Of a stretch of 64,000 nucleotides of DNA, positions 44,364 through 52,572 are shown piece by piece. The notes beneath the pieces were generated by a model. It searched no databases and was not told where the DNA came from. It saw only the letters and a program-made list of their open reading frames with translations. How positions within the stretch are numbered: the first letter of the stretch is position 1; the number at the start of each line of letters is the position of its first letter. Source of the DNA: CAXBCP01 sp963977005 (GTDB taxonomy: Bacteria > Pseudomonadota > Alphaproteobacteria > MPNO01 > UBA830). Made by a program: the position numbers and the translations under genes. Location: positions 1 through 64,000 of the forward strand of contig CAXBMQ010000010.1 of NCBI GenBank assembly GCA_963977005.1. Direction: 5' to 3'.

Positions 44364-46463
44364 CTAGCGGCTGACGGAGATACAGTCCTGGCCCAGCCCT
44401 TTCAGGGTTGCGCACAGGTCGCGGGCGATAGCCCGGTCCGGCAGGGCCGCCGTCTCGACATAATGGAGCTTCTCGCCGCTGCCTGCCTTGCGGATCACGA
44501 TGCGAATATCGACGCCGTACAGGGCAGCATCGGGCGCATCGGTCAGCCGGTCCCTCAGGCGTTCGGCCTTTGCCTGCCCCCTGAACGCGCCAAGCTGTAC
44601 CACGATCGCCGGCGATGAGGACGACGCGCCGGTTTCCTGCGCGGCCGCCCCGGACGGGCTAGGCAGAGACGGCGCAGGCAGAGACGGGGCAGGCAGAGAC
44701 GGGGCCACCATCGATTCAGGCGACGCCGGCGACGGCAGGGCCGCCACGACGGCTGCAGACACCGGAACCGGTGCCGGCGACGGGCTCGTCTGTGCAGTCG
44801 GGCCCGGCGTCCCGCTGGCGGTTGCGATATTGTTCAGATCGGCGGGATCCATCGGCGGAATTTCCGGCAATTCGTCCACCGGGGATGCGTCGGGAACGCC
44901 GGGCGCGCGTGCCTCGCGCAGGCCGTCGGACGGGAGTGCCGGCCCGGTCGGCGGTTCGCCGCCCTGAAGCATCGCATTGACCAGCAGATCGAGCGGCGTG
45001 TCGTCGGGCGCCGTCACGTCTTTGCCGCGGGTCTCCCAGCGTGCCGTGACCTTGCCGATTTCGGCGGTCAGCGCCTCGACGTTATCGACCCGCAGGTTTT
45101 CCGGCAGCACGTTCAGGCCGATAGCATGCATCACGTCGCTATGCGCGGTGATCAGGTCGACATGGGATTGATGCTCGTCGGCCTCGGACTGCAGCTGGCG
45201 GGTCGCCAGACGCACCGCCTCGAAGTAATCCGTGTTGACGAAATCGGTATCGGACGCGACGAGCCGGGCGAGACGCCGGTCGGCGCGGGCGACTTCCCGG
45301 GCGAGACGCATCTGCTGCGATGCGTTGCGGAACTGGATATAGGCCATGTGGGTCTGGGTCATGACCGCCAGGGTCATCGCAAGGCGCTGTTGCCGCGCAA
45401 GTTCGCCGCGTTTTTCCGCCTCGTCCATCCTGCTGGTACCGGAAAACAGATCGAACAGGTTCATCCCGAGCTGAAACCCGGTACTGAGCCAGTTCGGCGT
45501 GAGATTGAACGAGTCGCTGGAATAGTTCTGCCCCGCGGTCAGTTTGGCGCCGGGCAGCATGTCGAACAGGGCTTCGCGCGCCTGCCAGTCGCTCATGCGC
45601 TCGTTATAGTCCTCGACGCGCAGCTCCGGGCGGTTTTCCAGCGCGTGCTTTTCCATCTCCGGCAGCGACATCGGCAGAACCGGCATGGCCGAGGCCAGGG
45701 TTCCGCTTGCGAGCCTGAACGGCGTGCCCAGACGGATATTGAGATGTTCGGCGAGTTCGCCCCGCGCTTCGCGCAGTTCGCGCTGTATGGTCAGCGCCTG
45801 GCGCACGGATTCGACGATCTCGCGCCGGTAGGCGACGGACTTGACCACGTCGTTGGCGCCGGACCGTTCCATTGCCCGGGATTCGCGCATCGCGACCTTG
45901 ATGTTGCGGGCGATGGCCTGGACCTTGCCCATGAGGCGCTGTGCCCCCGCGGCCCGCCAATAGGCCGTGCGCACCTCCCGGATGATATCCTGCAGCGCCT
46001 TGCGCTCCTTCTCGCGGGCGATCAGGACCTCGTCCGCCTGCTGCTGCGCGCGCGCATACGAGACACCGAGATCCAGGATATTCCATGTAATCCCGGCACT
46101 CGCCGTCCGCGTGACCGGATCGTCGCTGGCCGAAAGCTGCTGGCTCGTTTCGTTTCGGGCGGCATCGAGATCGAGACTGGGAAGCATCTCGAAGCTCTTG
46201 GTCTGCAGTTCCGCATCTTCGATTTCGCGCTCGATCTCCTTCACCCGGCGTTGCAGGTTGAAGGCCACGGCGCGGGCGATCGCCTGGTTCAGCGTAATCG
46301 GTTCGACCGGCACGAACTCCATCCGGTCGATGCGCTTGAGATCGGCCGCACTGCGGGCGGTGCGGTCCTCGGCGGTCATCGGTTCGGGCGTCACCGAACA
46401 GCCGGCGACAAGCCCCAGAATGGTCAATGATCCGATAAGGCGGTAACCGCGACGCTGAGACAT
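44364..46463 (-). CDS. TolC-family outer-membrane lipoprotein with C-terminal SPOR domain
   Basis: The 699-residue protein begins MSQRRGYRLIGSLTILGLVA followed by the lipobox Cys in GCSVTPEP, so it is a lipoprotein. Residues about 60-470 form the TolC-type outer-membrane factor with two coiled helical repeats (PITLNQAIARAVAFNLQRRV opens the first). A Pro/Ala/Ser-rich linker with a 15-base repeat follows. The last ~80 residues, from VVQLGAFRGQAKAERLRDRL to the C-terminal Cys-Ile-Ser-Val segment, match SPOR peptidoglycan-binding domains. It should form the exit channel for the adjacent RTX protein. GAGG before ATG at 46463 fixes the start; the longer in-frame extension to 46727 is unsupported. 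It is convergent with the RTX gene. Confidence 0.9.
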   Translation of the reverse strand: MSQRRGYRLIGSLTILGLVAGCSVTPEPMTAEDRTARSAADLKRIDRMEFVPVEPITLNQAIARAVAFNLQRRVKEIEREIEDAELQTKSFEMLPSLDLDAARNETSQQLSASDDPVTRTASAGITWNILDLGVSYARAQQQADEVLIAREKERKALQDIIREVRTAYWRAAGAQRLMGKVQAIARNIKVAMRESRAMERSGANDVVKSVAYRREIVESVRQALTIQRELREARGELAEHLNIRLGTPFRLASGTLASAMPVLPMSLPEMEKHALENRPELRVEDYNERMSDWQAREALFDMLPGAKLTAGQNYSSDSFNLTPNWLSTGFQLGMNLFDLFSGTSRMDEAEKRGELARQQRLAMTLAVMTQTHMAYIQFRNASQQMRLAREVARADRRLARLVASDTDFVNTDYFEAVRLATRQLQSEADEHQSHVDLITAHSDVMHAIGLNVLPENLRVDNVEALTAEIGKVTARWETRGKDVTAPDDTPLDLLVNAMLQGGEPPTGPALPSDGLREARAPGVPDASPVDELPEIPPMDPADLNNIATASGTPGPTAQTSPSPAPVPVSAAVVAALPSPASPESMVAPSLPAPSLPAPSLPSPSGAAAQETGASSSSPAIVVQLGAFRGQAKAERLRDRLTDAPDAALYGVDIRIVIRKAGSGEKLHYVETAALPDRAIARDLCATLKGLGQDCISVSR
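44661..44705 (-). repeat. 15-base in-frame minisatellite in TolC-SPOR linker
   Basis: Three tandem 15-base units, two identical and one with a single change, encode the repeated PAPSL motif between the channel and the SPOR domain. Copy-number change would alter tether length without a frameshift. Confidence 0.93.
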
Positions 46464-46729
46464 GATCCTCTTCCCGCCGGCCGGCCCGGCGCAAGGGATT
46501 CCACGCACGACCGGCAGACGCTCCCCGAATACCCCGGATTGATAAAAAATCCGTAAAATTGACGATATTCCGCGTGTTCGCCTGTTTGACCGGATTGGCG
46601 TTTCGGACCCCGCCCGCCGCCCTGACGGGGACCTGTGAGATAGACGAACAGATGTTTTGGCGCCGGCGTGTTTCTCACCCACGCGGTTTCCTGATAACGT
46701 TGCCGTCCACCTATCGGGAAACCCCACCC

Positions 46730-47983
46730 ATGCGACAGGAAGCCCTCGCCCCCGGGTTCACCAGCGCCCAGACAATATCGGTGCTTGCCGGGTCCAGCGT
46801 CATGCTGACGATGAGCATGGGCATGCGCCAGAGCTGGGGGCTTTTTTCGGTTCCCGTGACGCAGGATCTCGGGATTACCGTCGCCGATTTCATGCTCGCC
46901 ATCGCGATCCAGAATCTCGTCTGGGGGGCGACCCAGCCGGTTATCGGCGCCTATGCCGACAAGTTCGGCTGCCGCCTGGTGGCGGTTCTCGGCACCCTGC
47001 TCTACGCCGCCGGGATCGGCGTCACGATGGCCGCGACCGGTACGGTCATGCTGATCGTCGGGCTTGGCGTGATGGTCGGCATTGCGATGTCCTGCACCGC
47101 GCTCATGCTGGCGCTGGCCGCGTCCGCGCGGGCGGTTTCGGCGGCAAGGCGTACCCTGATCCTCGGCATCATCTCCGCCATGGGATCGATCGGCTCGTTT
47201 ATCGCCGCACCGCTGGCCGAGGGCCTGATCTCCAGCCACGGCTGGCTCATTGCGATGGTGGCCTTTCTCGGGTTGTGCGTGGTGATGTTGCCCGGCGCCT
47301 TTTTCACGGGCTCCGGCGACAAGGCGGCGGCCGCCGCCGTCAGAAATTCCACGGACCCGGGCGACAGGCTCTCGCTCCGGGCCGTGCTCGGGGACGCGTC
47401 GCGACATACGGGCTATATCATTACCGCCGTGGCGTTTTTCGTCTGCGGCCTGCAGCTGATCTTTATCGCGATGCACCTGCCGAATTATCTGGCGCTGTGC
47501 GGCCAGGCACCCTGGCTCGGCGCGACGGCGCTGGGCGTTATCGGCGCATTCAACGCGCTCGGCTGCTACCTGCTCGGCTGGCTCGGCGGCAAGTACCCCA
47601 AGAACGTCGTCCTCGGCGTGGTTTATATCCTTCGCTCCGCGTTTATCGTGATTTACTTTCTCCTGCCCGCAAACCCGGTCACGACGCTCGTCTTCGCCGC
47701 AGTCATGGGCGTTCTGTGGCTGGGGATCGCACCGGTGGTGACCGGCTTCATCACCCAGATTTTCGGGCTCCGCTACGTCGCGACCCTGACCGGCATCGCC
47801 TTTTTCTTTCACCAGGTCGGCTCGTTCATCGGCGTCTGGGGCGCCGGTCTGATCGTGGATTCTCTCGGGTCCTACGACCGCGCCTGGCAGATCGCCGTCG
47901 TGATCGGGCTCGGCGCCGGGGTGGCGCAGATATTCGCGAACGACAAGCCGGCGCCACGGCTACCCGCCGCTGCCGCCGCCTGA
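46730..47983 (+). CDS. MFS transporter
   Basis: The 417-residue protein has twelve predicted transmembrane segments and the major-facilitator loop 2-3 motif as IGAYADKFGCRLVAVLGTLL. MGMRQSWGLFSVPVTQDLGI near the N-terminus resembles the monocarboxylate/oxalate-formate antiporter group. It probably moves an organic acid across the inner membrane. I chose ATG at 46730 because upstream sequence to 46559 lacks membrane or family features, though only a weak GGGAA precedes it. It is divergent from the tolC-like gene and not part of the secretion locus by function. Confidence 0.88.
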   Translation: MRQEALAPGFTSAQTISVLAGSSVMLTMSMGMRQSWGLFSVPVTQDLGITVADFMLAIAIQNLVWGATQPVIGAYADKFGCRLVAVLGTLLYAAGIGVTMAATGTVMLIVGLGVMVGIAMSCTALMLALAASARAVSAARRTLILGIISAMGSIGSFIAAPLAEGLISSHGWLIAMVAFLGLCVVMLPGAFFTGSGDKAAAAAVRNSTDPGDRLSLRAVLGDASRHTGYIITAVAFFVCGLQLIFIAMHLPNYLALCGQAPWLGATALGVIGAFNALGCYLLGWLGGKYPKNVVLGVVYILRSAFIVIYFLLPANPVTTLVFAAVMGVLWLGIAPVVTGFITQIFGLRYVATLTGIAFFFHQVGSFIGVWGAGLIVDSLGSYDRAWQIAVVIGLGAGVAQIFANDKPAPRLPAAAAA

Positions 47984-48087
47984 CAGGCCTTCAGTTCCGC
48001 CAACGCCGTCGCCTCGCGCCTCTTTATGAAACCGTCCGGAACAACTAGCATCGTCTCCTGAAACCGGAATGGTCAGGGAGAGATACG

Positions 48088-48495
48088 ATGGCAAAACTGA
48101 GACACCTGGCGCTGAGCGTCAAAGACCTGGAAGAAAGCGCCAAATTCTACGAGAACGCCTTTGGCCTGAAACGGGTGCGCCAATCCAAGGTCGCGATCAT
48201 GCTCTCCGACGGCGTGGTCTCGCTTGCCCTGCTCCACCTTAGATCGAACGACAATGCGCCGGACGAGCGCGGGCCGGATTACGTCGGCCTGCATCACATG
48301 GGGTTCCTGGTCGACGACGTGCCGACATCGAGCGACGCGGTCGAGGCCGCCGGCGGCACCTATCACGGCCAGATCCTCAATGTGGGCAGCGGGCCGGAAT
48401 CGGAACGCAAGTACCGGGACCCGAACGGCATCGTCATCGACGTGACGTCGAAAGCGCACGCGGAATCGTCCTGGCGGGTCCCGACCGACACCTGA
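48088..48495 (+). CDS. VOC family protein (glyoxalase/dioxygenase superfamily)
   Basis: This 135-residue protein begins MAKLRHLALSVKDLEESAKF, the first beta-alpha-beta module, with the metal-ligand His in RHLALSV. DYVGLHHMGFLVDDVPTSSD opens the second module, and KYRDPNGIVIDVTS carries the late D-P-x-G motif and usual Glu/Asp position. The fold supports isomerases, lyases and ring-cleavage dioxygenases that use a divalent metal. AGGGAGA seven bases upstream supports the start. It is monocistronic. The substrate cannot be assigned. Confidence 0.9.
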   Translation: MAKLRHLALSVKDLEESAKFYENAFGLKRVRQSKVAIMLSDGVVSLALLHLRSNDNAPDERGPDYVGLHHMGFLVDDVPTSSDAVEAAGGTYHGQILNVGSGPESERKYRDPNGIVIDVTSKAHAESSWRVPTDT

Positions 48496-48590
48496 CCGCA
48501 GCAGCGTATTCGCGACAGGGCGCGCGCAGCGGGGCATAAGCTTCATACCGAAGCTTCGCCCCGGCAAACATTTTTCGAGTTCCCGTCAAT

Positions 48591-49457
48591 ATGACACTTT
48601 TCAAATCGGATGCGGCCAGAGGTATCTGCACCATGATTCTCGGCGCCGGCGTGCTGTCGATGAACGATGCGGTGTCGAAGTATCTCGTCGAATCCTATCC
48701 GATCGGCCAGATCCTGGGGCTCCGCCAGTTCGCCGCCCTGCTGGTCATCCTCGCCTATATCTGGTGGAAAGGCACGTGGCGCGACCTGCGGGTCAACGAC
48801 CGGGCGGGACAGGCCTGGCGCGGCGGCATGCATGTCGCCGGCGCCGCGCTGATCATGTGGGCGCTGAGCCTGCTGCCGATCGCCACCGTGACGGCCATCG
48901 CCTTTTCATCGCCCATCGTCGTGCTGATCTTCTCGATGCGCTTCGTCGGGGAAAGCGTGTCGTGGCGGCGCTGGGCGGCCGTGTTCATCGGCTTTGCCGG
49001 CGTGCTCGTCATTATCCGGCCGGGCGGCGTCGGTTTCGAATGGGCATTGCTGGTGCCGGTCGCGGCCGCGATCGTCAGCGGGCTGCGGGACCTGATGACC
49101 CGTCGCCTCGCCCGTACCGAAACCTCTATCTCCGTTCTGTTCTGGGCCTCCGCGCTGATCATTATCGCGTCGCTGTTCACGATTCCCCTGGGCTGGAAGC
49201 CGCTCACCTTTACCGCGTCGCTGTGGTTCGTTTTCAACGGGCTGCTGAATGCCGGCGCGCATTTCCTGATGATCGAAGCCCTCCGGCTGGGCGATGCGGC
49301 GCTGATCTCGCCGTTCCGCTACACGGCAATCCTGTGGGCCACGCTGTCGGGGTTTCTTATCTGGCACGACCTGCCCGACGCGCTGACCCTGTTCGGCGCG
49401 GCCCTGCTGATCGTCAGCGGCATCATCATCGCGCGCCGCGATCCCCGCAAGGCATAG
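48591..49457 (+). CDS. DMT superfamily transporter (EamA)
   Basis: The 288-residue inner-membrane protein has ten hydrophobic segments in two EamA repeats (about 8-140 and 150-285). ARGICTMILGAGVLSMNDAV and the final TLFGAALLIVSGIIIARRDP are typical of the RhaT/EamA exporters for small metabolites. Translation probably starts at the ATG at 48591, with only a weak upstream GAG. It sits upstream of two MaoC-like genes on the same strand with a 161-base gap, so co-transcription is uncertain. Confidence 0.9.
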   Translation: MTLFKSDAARGICTMILGAGVLSMNDAVSKYLVESYPIGQILGLRQFAALLVILAYIWWKGTWRDLRVNDRAGQAWRGGMHVAGAALIMWALSLLPIATVTAIAFSSPIVVLIFSMRFVGESVSWRRWAAVFIGFAGVLVIIRPGGVGFEWALLVPVAAAIVSGLRDLMTRRLARTETSISVLFWASALIIIASLFTIPLGWKPLTFTASLWFVFNGLLNAGAHFLMIEALRLGDAALISPFRYTAILWATLSGFLIWHDLPDALTLFGAALLIVSGIIIARRDPRKA

Positions 49458-49618
49458 CGGAACGCATAGTGGAGCGAATAATCGCGACGGACCGGCCCTC
49501 CCGGGCACCGTGGCGTGAAATCCCGCTTTGCCTTTCGCCGCAGGGCTTTGTAGACAGGGTGCCGCAAACGGGGCGCATCGCGATTGCGCCCGCAAACCTG
49601 TCAATTTTTGGTTTCGCC

Positions 49619-50089
49619 ATGGAAACGCCTGCCAAGACCTTCTGGGAAGACATCGACACCGGTCGCGTGCTCGAGACCGGGTCGGTGACATTGAATGCCG
49701 CCGATATCCGGGTTTTCGCGGAAAAATTCGATCCGCAGCCCTATCACATGGATCGCGAGGCCGCAGACGCCTCGCTGTTCGGCGGATTGTGCGCGAGCGG
49801 CTGGCATGTCTCCGCGCTGATGATGAAGCTGGTGAGCGACAAACTGGCGACCGACAGGATACCGCTCGTCGGCAGCGGCCAGGTCTCATGGCTCGAATGG
49901 TACCGGCCGGCCTTCGACGGCGATTGCCTGTCCGCGCAGGTCGCCATCACCGGCAAGTCCCTGCCGGAAGGCGAAACCGATCACGGCCTGATCGAATGCG
50001 ATATCGCGGTGCACAACCAGAACGAAAAGAAGGTCATGGCCCTATCCACATTCCTGCTGATCGCCCGCGGGGAGTATGCCGATGACTAA
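49619..50089 (+). CDS. MaoC-like hotdog-fold dehydratase
   Basis: The 156-residue hotdog protein contains FAEKFDPQPYHMDREAADAS (about residues 31-50), the hydratase-2 motif with the conserved Asp and His, then LFGGLCASGWHVSALMMKLV. MaoC enzymes hydrate enoyl-CoAs or related thioesters. Its end overlaps the next MaoC-like gene by eight bases, suggesting two partners or a heteromer. I see no clear ribosome-binding site at 49619; an earlier start in the same frame is possible but would lack family similarity. Confidence 0.9.
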   Translation: METPAKTFWEDIDTGRVLETGSVTLNAADIRVFAEKFDPQPYHMDREAADASLFGGLCASGWHVSALMMKLVSDKLATDRIPLVGSGQVSWLEWYRPAFDGDCLSAQVAITGKSLPEGETDHGLIECDIAVHNQNEKKVMALSTFLLIARGEYADD

Positions 50090-50570
50090 AACATCCTTCC
50101 TGCGGTCGCGCTGGTTCGAAGACATTCCGGTCGGGGAATTCCACGTTTTCGGCAGCCACACCTTCAGCGAACAGGAAATGATCGAGTACGGCGAGCTCTA
50201 TGCGCCGCAGGTCTATCATACCGACCCCGAGGCGGCGCTCGACACGCGCTATCGCGGCCTCACCGCCTCGAAGTGGCATGTCTGCGCCACCTGGATGCGC
50301 CTGATGGTCGAATACATGGAAAACTATGCCCGCGGCGTCGAAGACGGCCGGCGCAACGGCGCCGGCGTGCGGGTCGAGAACCTCGAGCTGCTCGTCCCGG
50401 TCAAGGCCGGCCACACCCTGACGTTCTCGCACGAAATCATCCAGAAACCCGAAAAGGTCATCCGCGACAAATGGGGCATCATCCGCAGCCGCAACGAAGC
50501 CTTCAACCATCGCGGCGAACTGGTGATGCGCTTCGTGATCGACATCCTCGCCGAGCGCGCGCCGAAGTAG
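50082..50570 (+). CDS. MaoC-like hotdog-fold protein, second of pair
   Basis: The 162-residue protein carries YGELYAPQVYHTDPEAALDT, the MaoC motif with His and Asp, followed by GLTASKWHVCATWMRLMVEY. It is the same family as the upstream gene but clearly diverged. The start at 50082 is chosen because GGGGAG (50069-50074) lies seven bases before it. The alternative ATG at 50076 would leave a one-base spacer. It overlaps the upstream stop by eight bases. Likely role: hydratase of acyl-CoA intermediates, possibly as a heterodimer with its neighbour. Confidence 0.9.
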   Translation: MTKTSFLRSRWFEDIPVGEFHVFGSHTFSEQEMIEYGELYAPQVYHTDPEAALDTRYRGLTASKWHVCATWMRLMVEYMENYARGVEDGRRNGAGVRVENLELLVPVKAGHTLTFSHEIIQKPEKVIRDKWGIIRSRNEAFNHRGELVMRFVIDILAERAPK

Positions 50571-50619
50571 CGTTCGGGCGCGGTGGTGCGCGTGTCGGGT
50601 AAACGCTTGTCCGAGCGAT

Positions 50620-51180
50620 TTACAAATGAAGTTGTGGTCGCTGCTGTTTTTCCGGAATTGTCCAAGGATGGCTATGGATTTTTCCCGTTAGTTTCTGACC
50701 CTCAAAGTTCAGGTAAGTCAGGCACCGACTGACGTATTTGAAGTATGCTTCTTGCTCTGCGAGAAGCACAGTATCGATATGGCGCATGGAGAGATTTGAC
50801 AGTTCCGCCGGCTCGCTGTTCTTAGCGATTTCCTCAAGCACGACGAAGCTTATTTTTCCTGAGTAATCATCATGCCAGTTGCAGTGTGCGAACTGATTCC
50901 GGATTTTGCGACATTGGTGCATATCAGCAATTGCGGACCGAAACATTTGCCCGAGGCCGAATCTTTCGAAAATCGGTTCACCGATGTTACTCCCTTCGGT
51001 AATACGCTTGCTTTCCCCACGGAAGAGGAACATGGCCTTAAGGACCTTATCGAAGTCGCCGTAGGCCATTGCAACGCACATGCAGAGATCGAATTCGAGT
51101 TCGCCGTAGCCAGCAAGTAGGCGACCGATAATCATTCCCTCTTCCGGGAAATCATTAAATACCGGCATTATGGATGACAT
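50620..51180 (-). CDS. Hypothetical protein with HEPN-like RNxxxH motif
   Basis: The 186-residue helix-rich protein has no signal peptide or membrane segment. Residues 90-101 read CRKIRNQFAHCN, the R-x4-H pattern (R94 to H99) typical of HEPN-fold ribonuclease-like or DUF4145-like proteins. Codons are AT-richer than those of the flanking metabolic genes. It lies alone between a MaoC gene and the 3' end of tRNA-Phe. Its own start is either 51180 or the in-frame ATG at 51168. Neither has a strong ribosome-binding site. Function unknown; a toxin or abortive-infection role is speculation. Confidence 0.6.
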   Translation of the reverse strand: MSSIMPVFNDFPEEGMIIGRLLAGYGELEFDLCMCVAMAYGDFDKVLKAMFLFRGESKRITEGSNIGEPIFERFGLGQMFRSAIADMHQCRKIRNQFAHCNWHDDYSGKISFVVLEEIAKNSEPAELSNLSMRHIDTVLLAEQEAYFKYVSRCLTYLNFEGQKLTGKIHSHPWTIPEKQQRPQLHL

Positions 51181-51741
51181 GGTAAAGGACCCTAAGTCTG
51201 AGAAACCAGAAGGCGCAGAAACCGAACCCGAATTTTGAGAACGGTTTTAAAAAAGGCTATGGACAAGATTATACCGCCGAAGCGGCGCAATAAATCGAAA
51301 CGTGAGAAAGGGAGATGATTTGGCTGTTGGTCATCATAGCGCGGCGCAGGTACGCAGTTGAGTCCTCCGCGCCATGCACCGACGGCGAGCCGTTCATAAA
51401 TCGTTCTTCAGCCAATTCGTGATGTTCTGCGAATAGCCGATCCACGCACGCACTCTCTTTGATGGGGTGGTTGACGGGTCCATAACCTTCGAACTGTTAA
51501 CCGGGCTACTTGTAGACTGCTACCTCGCCGGTCATGAGATACGCTGCACACTAGATCTGCGTGTAGTGGACAGAACAGGGCATAGATTTTTGTGGATCAC
51601 GCATTGAACTAGAAGTGTCAAAATAATGAATGCCCATGATCCGGGAAACCATAGAAGACGATCAGCTTAAATACTGGGTTAAGAGTCGGAATCGGAAAAA
51701 TTCCGGTCCAGAGCTTATGGGCTTATTCGAAAAAGGGAAAA
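51181..51741. other. AT-rich intergenic region next to tRNA-Phe, no gene seen
   Basis: These 561 bases are AT-richer than the surroundings and contain no convincing reading frame or RNA gene. The segment continues the composition of the HEPN-like gene and ends exactly at the tRNA 3' end, the usual integration point of islands. No attachment-site duplicate was found by eye. Confidence 0.5.
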
Positions 51742-51817
51742 TGGTGCCCAGGGGCGGATTCGAACCACCGACACCCGCATTTTCAGTGCGATGCTCTACC
51801 AACTGAGCTACCTGGGC
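51742..51817 (-). tRNA. tRNA-Phe (GAA)
   Basis: The minus-strand 76-base sequence folds as a standard cloverleaf. The acceptor stem GCCCAGG pairs with CCTGGGC, the anticodon stem TCGCA pairs with TGCGG around loop CTGAAAA (anticodon GAA), and the T-loop is TTCGAAT. The 3' CCA is encoded. It lies just upstream of the conserved infA-maf-rng-yacG block on the same strand, beyond ridA. Confidence 0.97.
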
Positions 51818-51924
51818 ACGTCGCTTTTCAGCGAACGCAGCTTATAGGCAATATCGCTCCGTCTGTCCAGCCGCGCACCGCTGGGTTATCGTATAATTTC
51901 ATTGGGAATTTGAGGGAGATGGAG

Positions 51925-52272
51925 ATGACGATCGAACATATCGAGCCGGGCGAATGGAACAGCCGCGCGGTGGTGCATGGCGACTATGTCTGGCTGTCGG
52001 GGATCGTCGCCGGCGACAAGACGGCGGACGTGAAAGAACAGACCGTCGACGTGCTTGCGAAGATCGACGGCTTTCTCGCCAAGGCGGGGTCCGACAGGAC
52101 CAAAATCGTCAACGCGATCATCTATATCGCCGATATGAACGACAAGGACGCCATGAACGAAGCCTGGATCGACTGGATGGGCGATGCCAATCCCCCTGCC
52201 CGCGCCTGTGTCGGCGTCGAGCTGACGCCGGGCACCAGGGTGGAAATCATGTGCCAGGCGGTGATCGGCTGA
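51925..52272 (+). CDS. RidA family protein
   Basis: This 115-residue protein of the YjgF/YER057c/UK114 family carries the catalytic Arg segment PPARACVGVELTPGTRVEIM near the C-terminus. RidA proteins deaminate reactive enamine/imine intermediates of amino-acid metabolism. Several ATGs lie close together (51919 and 51925); GAGGGAG at 51912-51918 gives the best spacing to 51925. It is transcribed away from the tRNA and opposite to the yacG end of the housekeeping block. Confidence 0.88.
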   Translation: MTIEHIEPGEWNSRAVVHGDYVWLSGIVAGDKTADVKEQTVDVLAKIDGFLAKAGSDRTKIVNAIIYIADMNDKDAMNEAWIDWMGDANPPARACVGVELTPGTRVEIMCQAVIG

Positions 52273-52363
52273 AATCGCCGGGTGCCCGGCGTGCTGTGAT
52301 GTAGGGGCGCTTCGAAGTCGGGGCGCCTCAAAGTCAGGGCGCTTCGGCGTGAACGCTCCGGCG

Positions 52364-52564
52364 TCAGTAACCGTCCTCGTCGCCGCCGCGGTCTTCCATC
52401 CCGATATCGAATTCATCGGGGAGTTCCTCTGTCGGGACGGCATAGGCGCCGGTGAACCAGCGGCCGAGATCGACATCGGCGCAGCGTTTGGAACAGAACG
52501 GACGATGCTTCCGGGTCCGGGCTTTGCCGCAGACCGGACAATCGGGGGCAGGTTGGGTACTCAC
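52364..52564 (-). CDS. yacG: DNA gyrase inhibitor YacG
   Basis: The 66-residue protein has the Zn-ribbon CPVCGK...FCSKRCADVDLGRWF, four Cys ligands in the C-x2-C and C-x3-C arrangement expected for YacG. It binds GyrB and inhibits gyrase. The C-terminal tail is acidic (EDRGGDEDGY). Initiation is at GTG. The gene is eight bases after the rng stop and completes the infA-maf-rng-yacG operon. Confidence 0.93.
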   Translation of the reverse strand: MSTQPAPDCPVCGKARTRKHRPFCSKRCADVDLGRWFTGAYAVPTEELPDEFDIGMEDRGGDEDGY

Positions 52565-52572
52565 GTCGGCGG

